From contig JANPYM010000001.1 in the NCBI GenBank assembly GCA_025890175.1, positions 2,752,288-2,816,287 of the forward strand: a stretch of 64,000 nt of DNA. The letters are read 5' to 3'. Origin of the DNA: Ciborinia camelliae. Lineage: Eukaryota; Ascomycota; Leotiomycetes; Helotiales; Sclerotiniaceae. Positions 1 through 11,272 of this stretch are shown here, in pieces. The translations under genes were made by a program, and so were the position numbers. The notes under the pieces were generated by a model. It saw only the letters and a list, made by a program, of their open reading frames with translations, did not search any database and had not been told where the DNA came from. The stretch's first letter is position 1, and each line of letters begins with the position of its first letter.

Positions 1-340
1 CAAATTACTAAGACCAGAATGTTCCCCTGTTAATATTAGATTAATCGTCCGCGGAAGTTATATTACCAATCTTCGCACTGGGAGGGAGGTTCTTTTCCGC
101 CTCTTGTGTATAACAGGTACAGGATTAGCCTCTTGTCGAGGAAATTCAAATCATCTTTCTCTTCGTTAAATTCTTCGAAGGTAAACGATAAGGGAAGCAA
201 TACTACATATAAAAAGACTCTGTGTCACGGAGTGAAGTGGGAAAAGGAATCATAATCTTAGGCATCGGAATAGTATTGTAGTAAACTACGAAGAGGCAAA
301 GGATTCTGATCTGGGAGAGGAACTGCTAATATACTTTTTA

Positions 341-440
341 GCTCCTGCCCTAACTCTGTAGCTCCTGCCCTAACTCTGTAGCTCCTGCCCTAACTCTGTA
401 GCTCCTGCCCTAACTCTGTAGCTCCTGCCCTAGCTCTCTA
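341..440. repeat. 20-bp minisatellite
   Basis: Four identical copies of gctcctgccctaactctgta lie head to tail at 341-420, followed by a partial fifth copy that decays after about 12 bases. The perfect identity suggests recent slippage expansion. No coding context is visible. Confidence 0.95.
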
Positions 441-705
441 ACTCTATGACTTAGGCAGCAACCCCTGGCAGCTCCTGACACTCTAAAACATATGTGTGCT
501 CTGGCGCGCCCTCAATATTTTAGTATCTATACACAATATTATTATTAATATTCCTATAGGTGGCGAAGACGGATTATACTATAGTATACAATATATTCGA
601 CTTGTTTTCTAAACTATACTATGCTACAGATTGTACTTATATAAGCCCACTAGCGCATGATTATCCTAACAATAAGGCATCTAAATCTAGTTTATACGTT
701 GGATT

Positions 706-1133
706 AATAGAGGTCTTTAGCAAATTTTCTTAAGTTTCTTAAATTGCTAACTATACCTAAAATGGATTTTGTAGAAATTTTGTAGATCGAACTAACCATT
801 TAAAGCTTTTGAAATTATAATCTAATCAAAATCTAGTTTAGCTTAATTAAATCTCGCTTAACTTTTGTTTAACTTTAGCATTACGCATTGTTACTTTTTT
901 CATAATTTTTATAAAAATTGCAAAAGTTAATTAAATCCACAAAAAAATAGTAATATAAAAAACGGCCTTAACAATTTATCAAAATCGTTTCTTAAGTTTC
1001 TTATATTACTATCTCCCAAATAAGCAAAAAAGCTATATCTATTTAAATTTAGCTTCGAAAATCTATACCTATTTAAGACCACTAGAGATAGCTAGCTTAG
1101 AAAACCTAAGAAATTTTACTAAAGACCTCTATT
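706..1133. mobile_element. MITE-like terminal-inverted-repeat element, short copy
   Basis: About 430 bp of AT-rich sequence is bounded by imperfect inverted repeats. The left end reads taatagaggtctttagcaaa and the right end, inverted, reads aatagaggtctttagtaaaa; similarity continues for about 40 bp. A TA dinucleotide sits at both ends, compatible with Tc1/mariner-type target duplication. The interior aligns with the longer element at 19862-20643, including shared stretches such as atttaaagcttttgaaatt and the region before the right repeat. No transposase frame is present, so it would be non-autonomous. High AT content and many C/T and G/A differences between copies suggest RIP mutation. Confidence 0.7.
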
Positions 1134-2904
1134 GATAGAGCGTAGACATAATGATCCACTTTTAAAGCTTTTCGCTTTTCATTAAGAATTTAAGCGAGCT
1201 CTTCCAGAGGAACCATTACAATATCACATGATGCAGAGTCTGAAACGTTAAATATTAGAGGCGTGCTTTGTACGCACGTATTTCAAAGTCTATTCTGTTT
1301 CATTAGATTTTAAAGCTCTTAATATTTTAAAGGGAGGGGGGCGCACACGCGCCCCTCTATTTCCTCTAAGCCCTTCATTCCCTGGCGCAAGAATAGAATA
1401 GATAATAAAAAAAATCATATGTTTATGTGATACTAGCAAAATTGATCTCTAATATTACAAAATTAAAGGTTTTCCGATTTGAGCTTAGATCACGTGACAC
1501 ACATAACCCCTAGGCGAACAGAGTTCGAAAAGAAAATACGGAAAGAACGATACGGCATACAAAATCGAACCCTTAGTGGCCTTTGCAGAACATTTTCTTC
1601 GCCAAGGCTCTTGAACATACCAGACTAGTGCTATAGTTAATCTTCCCCCCCGCGTACGGAGATTCCGGATCAAACTGATCAACTTATGTAAGCCGATTGT
1701 GGCAAAATCGCTTTTGGATGCGGTCTCCATGGGGACGAAATCATGTGATTGATCACGTGATGCGATCGCAGTAAGTGAAGGGATCGTTTTTTGCTCCTGC
1801 CCCGAGACCCTTCCAGTTCGTTTCAGGCATATCGATCAATTTAATAATGTTTCTCAAATCCCAACTACTAAATTATCTCTCCAAAGTAATCAATCCTCTT
1901 TTTCAAGATCTGCCTCTCATAATATATCCTCTTCACTGCCTAGTACTCAATGAACTACTGAGCCCCGTTTCCTCTTCAGCATCCAAAAATAGTCTACTTT
2001 TCTCTCTCTTCCATCTCGGAAAGAGGCGTGCGTTGGTTGGAACTGCACATTGCTATTGGATGAAGACGAATGAGAACCGGCCATTATTTGGTTTTGATAA
2101 TGGACGTGAGTGTGAGTATGCATATACAAATACCGTTTAGATGCATTTCCCCATCATATATCCCTTCTCAAACATATTGCAGGCAACATATACTTCCCCT
2201 CCCGAGTTTGATTTTCCTCCACCTGAGATAGCAAAACCTTATGCTTGGTCATGAATTCCAATCATTGGGGCATATATCTTATTCATTGCACTTGCTTGCG
2301 TATCCTTCTTTATAATAGCTCTTATTCTCAATAAGAGCATGCCGTGCATCGCTCTTTGGTCGCGTATCTTCATCATGCGGGATGCATTGTCATGAGATCT
2401 TTTTATCATTGTATCTTGTACCCTCTGAGGATCAGCGCTTGCCCGCCTCTTTCCGGAGATTGTCTTGTTGGTTTGGATATCCTCATCTCCTCTAGGTCCA
2501 TAGAACTTTATTTGTATCAAATAGCCATTAAAGAAATACTCTTACATCCGGTGAGCCATGATAACTTGTTCGTAGGTATTTAATCGATATCCACAATGGT
2601 AATCAAGAAAGCTGTGCTATTTGAGGCAGAAAAGGCTTACATTACGTCTGGGCGATGACTCGACGCTGCAAAGTGTGCTATAAAACCCTCATGGGACTTT
2701 GTAGCAACGATTCCACGCCATAGCTAAATGTAGGAACTTTCGCAAGTTGACGAGACTAAGCCCGCATTTTGCAGAGATGGTAACCAAGAATATGCCGACC
2801 ATGGCTTAAAGTTGCACATCATAGACGATGCTCCTCAGCAGCAATGACGCCCACGCGCGAGCGATCCGAAGAGATGGATAAAAGCATCGAAGAGGTACGG
2901 TTTC

Positions 2905-3038
2905 TAACAGTCCGGAATGCAGGCCAACAATCAGAGATTCATGATTCTTGAACCCATTTGGAACATTCAATCCGCTTGGAACACTAAATCCACTTGGAAC
3001 ACTCAATCCACTTGGAACATTCAATCCACTTGGAACAT
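2905..3038. repeat. 18-bp tandem repeats in a decayed coding-like fragment
   Basis: Four full units of the type gaacattcaatccacttg run from 2961 to 3032, with partial units on either side. In the plus frame they encode the hexapeptide TLNPLG. The same frame upstream reads VSNSPECRPTIRDS and then stops. This resembles VSNSLDCSPGMRGS followed by TLN-containing repeats on the minus strand at 16611-16800. The shared register argues that both are remnants of one ancestral coding repeat family. Confidence 0.6.
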
Positions 3039-4199
3039 TGTATTATGATCAAACATTCACAGCTTTCACATCTACTCTGCTAAGAGGACCATGAAGAAAA
3101 AGACAGATATCGCAGAACCAGCACCAGAATCCGATCATGCAAGACGAAATGCATCAAAGATCCCAGAGTCCCAATTATCTTTGATAAACCCGTTGCAATC
3201 CTATATTCTCTCATCACAGCGAATCCTTCTTCAGGTGAACTTCCCAGAAGGCTGCTAGATGATCCCGCTCGGGGTCGACCAGGACGAATTTCTCGATGCG
3301 CAACCAAGAATCCGCTCACGAGGTTTGGGGGCGCGGGTGTTTCCAATATGCAGACTCTAGTTTGGAATACTGTAATGGAATGATATAAAAGGATAACTTT
3401 TCACAAATGAGAAGCTTTCCAATGGGATTACTCTGCTACACAGCACCATAATTATGAATAAAATGAAGCCTGAGAAAATTTTAGATTGGATAGAGGACTA
3501 CTGTATCTGCGTATGAGGCAAGGAAATAAGTACGTTCCATTATTCTATGACTTCATCATATTGTAGATACCAGTGCGATACACAATATAAGTTCAACGTG
3601 CTCTCCCGTCTTATTTTCGCTTCCTTTCCTTTTTTCTAGATCCTTTCGTTATTGAGAGAGAGAGCCAGAGGGAGGTGGATGGGGTCTTGAGTAGAGATGC
3701 TATAGCCAGATAAGTGTCACTGAAGACTACTTATGGATCGGAGCATTGGGATTTAGAATTCAAAAGAATTCAAAGGCTCGACTTGCAAGTTGAAGATATT
3801 GGACTGGGGTATTCGGTACCATGAATAAGAGTGGAAAGAATGAGGTTGCTTGATGTGGTGTATGAACTGTATGAGCCCCAATCAAAGATATTCTCCGGGA
3901 AATCGCGTTATGGTTGCATTGCATTAGTTCTCATAAAGCAAGATATAGAGATCGTCTATTCGTAAGGCGAGCTACCGGGAGGTCAACTCCTCCACCGACC
4001 CAACATATCTCCCTAATAATTAGCCCCAGCCTTCCATATCTACCTACCGGTACATGTCCTCATCAATGCTGCACCCTAGGAATTGCCCATGCAATCCCTT
4101 CCCTCACCTTTAGGTATGGTAACGCTGCCCCACATCCCCCACCACTTAGTATATATATCCCAAAACGTCCCCCCACTTCAACAAATCAACAAAACAACA

Positions 4200-4285
4200 T
4201 CTTTGATGGTCTAACGGTCATGATTTCCGCTTGTCATTCATCTGGCAATGCGCGGGAGACCGGGGTTCGACTCCCCGTCAGAGAG
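4200..4285 (+). tRNA. tRNA-Asp (GTC) with intron
   Basis: The acceptor stem TCTTTGA (4200-4206) pairs with TCAGAGA (4278-4284), with G at 4285 as discriminator. The T arm is CGGGG-TTCGACT-CCCCG. The anticodon stem TCCGC pairs with GCGGG, and anticodon GTC is at 4233-4235. A 14-nt intron at 4237-4250 follows position 37, the usual place for eukaryotic nuclear tRNA introns, leaving a 72-nt mature tRNA. The B box GGTTCGACTCC is canonical. Confidence 0.95.
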
Positions 4286-7200
4286 TTCATTCCGAGAATT
4301 CCTTGAATCTCATGTTCATAACAACTTTTTTGCTAGTTTTCTCGAGTTGTAAACCCCTTTTTTTGTTTTTTTTTTGTTTTTTTCTTCGGAGGGCGGAGTT
4401 TCTTTTTTGGGTAGCGGGGTGGGGTATTTTTCAAGGGGACCTTGGACTTTTTGGGTGGGGCTCGGGCTTCAAGGAGACTCGAGAGGGGCGGGGCTTTGAG
4501 AAATTGAGATACCTAGGTACTAAGAGTAAAGTGGTAGGTATGACGTGGGTTGGTCATTGGGCTGATGAATTGGGCTGGCGATGAAGGAGGCGTAGCGAGT
4601 TTGCGATGCGAGGTTACACTTTCCGAACTGTGATCTAGCTTTTTGGAGACTCTGTATTGCCTTTTCCGTACATATCAATCTGCAAGAAGGTGCACAGCGA
4701 ATCAAACCATGTTCTAAAAATATACTTAGGATCATCATGAGAAGAAAATCGATGAAACATCGTGAGTATGTATGACTTCATACTACTGCAGCTCCGATCA
4801 GAACCGTTGCCAACATCTTGGCTTGCAGGATGTGGTTTCGTAATCAGGAAGTACATGTTAAACGAGAGGAGAGCTCGGATGAAGAGTATTGTGATATTCC
4901 ATGTGAATAATACTCGAATATTTGTAGTGTATAGTTAGGTAGTTGTACATGTGAAACTCCCATGTGAAAGCAAGAAGAATCGACTAAGTTTGGATTGGAT
5001 GCATATGTTGAATTTAGATGGGAAAATCATAAGCTGTACAACACATTGAAGATCTGGATCTATGTCAGATTCTAGATTCATGTGAGATAATATGATATGA
5101 TTATGAATATGATGTGATTTTGCCGTTATCCTTGCGACGGCTTGCATTTATACAGTGCTGATATGCAGATGTGCAGTTGAAGGTTGTATTGTAACCTAGT
5201 ATTCTGCAGGAACGCGTCAACATCTAGTCAGAACTTTGGTTGAACTTGAATTGCTCTTAAGTAAAGATTTTGATGGAACGTTGGTGATAATCTTTGAGGT
5301 CTGTGAGCGTCGATGGATTGGTGTTTTAGTGTGTAAATATGTTGAAGGATGGAGCTGCTGCCGAACGTGTGAAGGCTTCATCTTATGTCAATATGTAGAT
5401 ACGATTGCTATACTGTATAGCACGTCAAAAAGATATAAATAGAGCATATATCCAAGCACCACGGCATACCTGTACCGGTAGCGGTGTGTGTATTTTTTGA
5501 AGTCGTCAACATCGTTGGTCGTCAGATCCTCTCGTTCAATAATTGTCCATCGGGAAATCTCGAAATCTCGAAATCTTATTAGATATCATCAATAATGCCA
5601 GGTACGGACGGATCTTGAATCCATATCCTAACAAGCAAAGTTCAATATATAAGAACAATATACACCAATCGTGATGTGAGAATCCTAATCTCGGATGGGT
5701 TCTTCAGACATATTTTTTTAAGGCCCGATATAAAGGAAAAAGTGGCCCATAAAATAAAAGTGGTTACCCTTGAGTCCCATCATCCTCTTGTCACGCAATA
5801 ATCATTATTATTATATTAGACAAAATGATAATTCGTCCCGAGTTCGTAAAGAGTTCCTAAAGTGATCAAGGGGCGGGAATAAGGTTAGATAATGACCCAT
5901 GCAGCACTTTGCCTTATCGCAGGATTTTTTCAAGGTCAAGATCCTATAGTAGTGGGGGGGGGGGGGTTTTCTCGTTATTATTGAGGCATTATTTTGTTGA
6001 TTAATTGGTTGAGTTTGTTGAACTTTGAAAATTGAGATTGATTGATACATTTATCATATCATCCTTACATGCGTTTTGATTATTGATACGTACGGATCCA
6101 TAGTAATAAATACCGGTATAGCCAAATCCGGCCATCTAGCTTTTTTTAGGTATGGCGGTGGCATCGAACCGGGAGATGCTCAAATCGTACTCGAGTACCA
6201 GACGGAGTAGACCTACCTACCTACCTACCTATGGTCCTACGGAGTATACATGCGAAGTTGCGGAGCGGGTACGGTATGCGGTGATTATGATGAGCGGCCT
6301 ATTCTCGGTGGCGGAGCTTTTTATGATGTTGGTGAGATGGCGGCCATGCGGCCCATGCCAGATAGAGGTCGCTTGTCTAGCTTTTCTACGGAGTAGACGA
6401 CTAACGAAATGTGTGAGAACCAAAGATTTGATGCAGATGTTCCAGTCCATGTCCACTCAGTACTGTCAAGGAAAGAAATTGGAAGGAAAGGTCAAATACC
6501 GGGTGTTGAAGTCTTGACAAAACGTTAAAGTTGTTGAGTAGGGTTGGGCCGGAATGAGATACAGTAGTAGTAGTAGTATCGAGTTATTAGGACCTCGTTA
6601 CTCTGGAGTAAAGACGAGTTGATTTGATGCAAGCAAGCAAGCAAGCAACGCTTCTGAGCCACCCTAAATCAAAACCCGCTTAACGACTCATTCTTATCGA
6701 GTATAGCAATAATAAAAGGGTTATCGAGGGTACCGGTACTCATCATCGGCTGTCTACTGTAGTATCCTCATCTGCCCTTTGGCCATTGCTGATAATTATG
6801 ATTTGTTGTTGGGTATCGTGTGTAGTGTAGAAATCATTCGATTTTGGGTTATCGCTCATGAGGTTTGATCATGCCATGCCATGCTACCTACTTAGGTAGT
6901 AAAAGTCTCACCTCACTTTCTTTATCAGATGCTCAGAACGCAACACTTCGCTCAATTTACCCCTTTCACATGTCAAAATAGACCGAGTAGGTGTTTCGAA
7001 ACGAGGTTGATCTGACCTGATTTTCATGACTTCTTATTTCTGCTGCAGCTGTTTGAATCAGTTTGATGGGTAAGGTTTTAAATTTACCTACTAGGCAGGT
7101 ACTTCTATTAATATCCACCTTCCTGCAGTACCCGAATTTGAGAGGTCACTGGTGAATCTTTTTTGATATACCCGGTGCATATTCGAGGACCGGAAGAAAC

Positions 7201-8139
7201 TCGTTCAGCCTTGGGAAACCTATCCTAGTACATACCAGCTATATCCAAGTAGTTGCGCCAAGTTTCACGGATACAACCGTATCAGTACAGTATGCAGTAC
7301 TACTTCCCGTCGATACACTAACACCAGCGAAAAAGAAAAAAAAGAAAAGAGAAAAAAGATCTCGAACACCCGAACATCAATATCAGCAAAAGGTTTCTCC
7401 TGGGCCGACCCCCACTAAAAAGGAATCAATCAATCCATCCATCTGATTCTCATTATCTCATAGGTAGCAAGTAACCCTTCTAATTTGTGACGTGCCGAAA
7501 GCGCCACTTCGATCTACCCAGCTTATAACTGTGGATTTGTGAATCGCGCCTGAGCCCCTTGAGTATTGACTGGTTATTGGTCCATTGAACAGTCGTCTAC
7601 TCTGTGCAAAAGAGAGTAATAAGAAAGGAGATTACGACAGATATACTAGGCTTGAAGGCGGATGCCGGTACTTTGACATACAAAGAAGGACTAGAGCATA
7701 GATAGCCAAAGAGGCGGTCATCATCATTTGAAGATATCTTTTTCTCATATTATTTTGAATTTTTAATAACCTAGACATGTACTGTACTTTGTGCAGCATT
7801 ATTGCTGCGGAAAAGAAGGAGTGATTTATCAACTACCAGTAACTACTACGTATTATTTTCACACATTTCCTTGGCAATTTCTTTGGGAGAAAGTCATTGA
7901 TACGAGTGGACTTGGCTTGGAGTGGAGCACAATTATTTCTTAATATTCTGAGCTCAGTCACTCACTCACTTCTTCACTACCTACCTACCTACCTACCTAC
8001 TTCACAACTTTACAACCAACAAAACATATCAAGTCTACGAAACGGTTGAGGGACTCTCCCATCGACCTCAAACAACTTTCGAATCGTTCCTTCCCTTCTT
8101 ACACGGCCATAGAACGAACATACAACTTCCTACGACGTT
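4286..8139. other. Intergenic region with no supported gene
   Basis: Open frames here are short and overlap antisense frames of similar quality (for example at 6150-6520). The stretch includes scattered CTAC/GTAG tetranucleotide tracts. The last 200 bp before 8140 are pyrimidine-rich with TACC repeats and probably hold the promoter and 5' UTR of the arrestin-like gene. Confidence 0.5.
4326..4331 (+). terminator. Pol III oligo-T terminator of tRNA-Asp
   Basis: A run of six T lies about 40 bp downstream of the tRNA 3' end, the expected RNA polymerase III stop signal. Longer T runs follow at about 4350-4385. Confidence 0.6.
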
Positions 8140-10267
8140 ATGCCTAGTTTCTTTGGAGGGGTTACTGGAAGAGGTGTTTCGACCCTTTTTGAGATACGGT
8201 ATGCTATGGTTTATGTATAATATTGCCCCGCGATCACATACTAATATCCTCTAGTCTTGACGAGGAAGTTATCGTCCTCAGAGGAAGCGAACATGATGCT
8301 TCGAGTCAGTTGCTTAAGGGATCGGTAGTCTTATGTCTGCCAGCCTCTTTGAAAGTCGAAGATGTACATCTTCGGATGACCGGCCAACTGAAAGTTGGGT
8401 GAGTTTTTCCAACGGAGTCCGCCATCTGCGAGTATTGTAGAACTAACATTAAACCTTTAGTTGGAACGACCAGCGAGTTACACCTACCGGTATTTCGAAT
8501 AATCGAGTCGACAAAACCACCGAAATATTTAATCATAGATGGGCGCCATTTGTGGGTGGGGGAGGACCAGGTTCTTCTTCGAAGGGATTGCTTCTACCAG
8601 CAGGGAACTATGAATGGCCATTCGAGCTCGTCATTCCAGGATCTATGTCGGAAAGTGTGGAGGGGTTGAATGACAGCCACATCATTTACAAATTGAAAGC
8701 AACAGTTGCGAGAGGAAAATTGGCATACGATTTACATGCTTGGAAGCCGGTACGAATCGTTCGAACTTTGGACCCTTCAGCACTAGAATTGGCCCATGCC
8801 ATGACAGTCGAGAACATTTGGCCCAACAAAATTGAATACCAACTGGTTATTCCACAAAAGGCGATCGTATTTGGTACTGCGATTGCTATTGAGATGAGAT
8901 TTACCTCCTTACTGAAAGGCTTGAAAATCGGCAAGATAAAGTGCCATTTGATTGAAGTACAAGAATTCATCATCCCAGGAACTTCTACGACTTCGGATAG
9001 GTATTGGAAGCATTCGAGAGACGTGGATGCGTGGAATTTTGAATTGAACGAAGAAGAGCATTATCAAGATATGCTTGACGACAGCGGACAAGATGGTTTC
9101 AAAATGACCGAATTCATGCCATTACCGAAGAGGCTGAGCAGATGCATACAAGATGTGGACGTTCATGGCATTAAAATTCGTCACAAGGTAAAATTTAATA
9201 TTGCGTTGCACAACCCAGATGGGCATATTTCAGAGGTATTTTGACTCTTTACCTTCATCTCGTGCAAAAATACTGATCATCAATAGCTCCGCGCAACATT
9301 ACCAGTCACAATTTTCATTTCCCCAAATATGCCCTTGACTTCCGATGGTGCTCTAGTGGATCAGACACCATCAAGTACTACTCAGTCAGCCGCAGCATCA
9401 GCACATGCACCACCTCTCTATGGAGAGCATGTATTAGATCAACTTTACGCAGATATGGATCAATCTGGACTAATGACCCCTATGCCACAATCCGGCATGA
9501 ACACCCCATTTTATGCTCAATCCCGAGCAGGTTCATCAGAAAATCTTGCTTCTATGAACAACACTCAACATCCAGCCGGCGCGGTCACTCCTGCAGCATT
9601 GTCATCTAGGCTTCAAAGTTTGAACACAAACTTAAATTCTGGACACAGAAATAGCAGTTTTTTACGGCGATATGGAGGATCTGGATCCGGAGGCAATACC
9701 CCTCACTCCCACGACGATCACCAGGGCTATTTCGACTCACATTACGGCCATTCAGCAAATGCTAGGAGTAATCCTCTTAGCAGACGAGGAAGTTTCAACG
9801 ATGATCATCATCCGGATGCCACTAGTACCGCCGCCATGAGCAGCGGATATCATACCCCCGAACATTTGGATGGCAATGAAATGAGTGATCTGACCAAAGT
9901 CCCTTCCTATACTACGGCTCTCAAAACACCTGTGAGAGGACTGAGCTATACCGAAGCATTACCCAATTACGAATCTGCCGTTTCGGCACCTCCAAGCCCG
10001 GCACTACTAGCGAGCACCGGTCCAAATATACCGCATGAGCACCCATTGGATGGAGGTCATTCTCATTCTCATTCACATTCTCATTCACACTCAAGTTCAC
10101 ATTCGCATGCAGATACGCATAGACATCACGGACCAGGTTTTCTGAGAAGAAACCCATTTTCTAGCATGGGATTTACACCTTTACATGCACCAGCACAAGC
10201 ACATCTAGGAGAAGGGGAGGAGAGGAGGAGATTATCTTTATTGCAAAACAGAGATAGGGTACATTGA
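8140..10267 (+). CDS. Arrestin-like ubiquitin-ligase adaptor (CreD/ArtA type)
   Basis: Model: join(8140..8198, 8255..8398, 8461..9235, 9287..10267), 652 aa. The first intron is supported by a CTAAT branch site and all three by a phase-consistent reading frame. Residues 1 to about 330 form the arrestin N and C folds (MPSFFGGVTGRG start, LPAGNYEWPFELVIPGS, HKVKFNIALHNPDGHISE). The tail is long, Ser/Pro-rich and disordered. It carries PPLY near residue 368 and LPNY near 550, motifs that bind WW domains of Nedd4/Rsp5 ligases (HulA in Aspergillus), and a His/Ser tract near 583-605. By family knowledge, such alpha-arrestins direct ubiquitination and endocytosis of plasma-membrane permeases and influence carbon catabolite repression. 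CreD versus another ArtA-type paralogue cannot be settled by eye. Confidence 0.9.
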
Positions 10268-11272
10268 GACGGATAGAACCGGACGATTAATGGGATAGAC
10301 GATCGGGAGGGAATGCAAGATTCAAGCATGGGTTTGGCGTAGCGAGGATTTGTTTGGACATAGACATTGAGAATTGGGCATTTTGGAGGCGTTCAGGTTG
10401 ATACCTCTTGATGAAATACAGTTATAGAAAGCATTAGATGTTAGACTGGATGGAAAACGGGAGGACGGAGATGTGTTTAATGTTAATATTCTCCCCGCTC
10501 CTATTGGTTTTGGGCGATCTTTCGCATTGAATATCAATTCAGTATTGTTTATATTATACGATACCCTGAATATTATCATTTAAAAGTTAAAGGCCAAATT
10601 GTTTAAGGAAACGAGATTATGAGAGCAGTGAATTAATTCCTGGGTATGTACATTACATTATGAGGTGAGCTCTGTGTGCCGAAGTAATTCCGCTCACGTA
10701 TTTATCCGGGCATCATCATCACCTGCAGAGATAGCTTTTTCTACCTATGGATGAAGCTGGGTATATACCCACTTAGGTATGACTATATGTATATATGCCT
10801 ATATCTATATATTATGGTATATATTATAATATAATACCTAACCAAAAATTACCAAATTCAGATCGAATCCTCTCAATAATACTAGATGTTATATAACCAC
10901 CTAGTAACTACTACCTAACTTCATAATCACACCCTTCAAACCCCGACATCTTGATAGCTCCCTGGATAACTACCTAATGGCGTGAGCCGAGGTCGAAATC
11001 GCGTCTGACAGGATCATCCAAGCTTGAGCTACGAACAGGGCAGGCCAGGCCAGGGCAGCTTTGAGTCATTCCAAGGTTTGCTCATCGCGACAATCATAAC
11101 ATACCATACTTTGCAGAGGTTATTCAGTTCGAAACGGTGCATATCGGGTTGATTAAGCTTCTGGAGTTCGTCTTGCTTCTCGAGGTCGGCTTGATTCAAG
11201 ACTCGCTCAATGCCCTTACATCTTGTATAGATAGGTATCTACACAAATCCGGGCCCATCATTCACCAAAACC
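10268..11272. other. Intergenic, 3' of arrestin-like gene and 5' of Mch1-like gene
   Basis: There is no coding signal. An AT-rich TATATAT stretch lies near 10780-10840. The 11100-11272 segment probably holds the 5' UTR of the transporter gene, whose ATG sits in the good fungal context CCAAAACCATGG. Confidence 0.5.

Larger units (their letters stand above)
1..4199. other. Gene-poor left arm
   Basis: I see no supportable protein gene in this 4.2 kb. It is AT-rich at roughly 500-1130. It contains the 20-bp minisatellite, the MITE-like element and the decayed 18-bp-repeat fragment listed separately. A plus-strand frame of about 95 codons near 3087-3380 is weakly protein-like but has an in-frame stop directly upstream and no convincing splice partner, so it is not called a gene. 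Confidence 0.6.

Noticed and set aside
341..440. CRISPR-like array
   Set aside because: Units are contiguous with no spacers, and the genome is eukaryotic; it is a minisatellite.
3087..3383. Plus frame of about 95 codons right of the 18-bp repeats
   Set aside because: Protein-like in composition, but preceded by an in-frame stop and without a credible upstream exon; could belong to the same decayed gene.
6152..6517. Overlapping sense and antisense open frames
   Set aside because: Both strands are open over the same interval, with no domain, no intron evidence and no typical start context.
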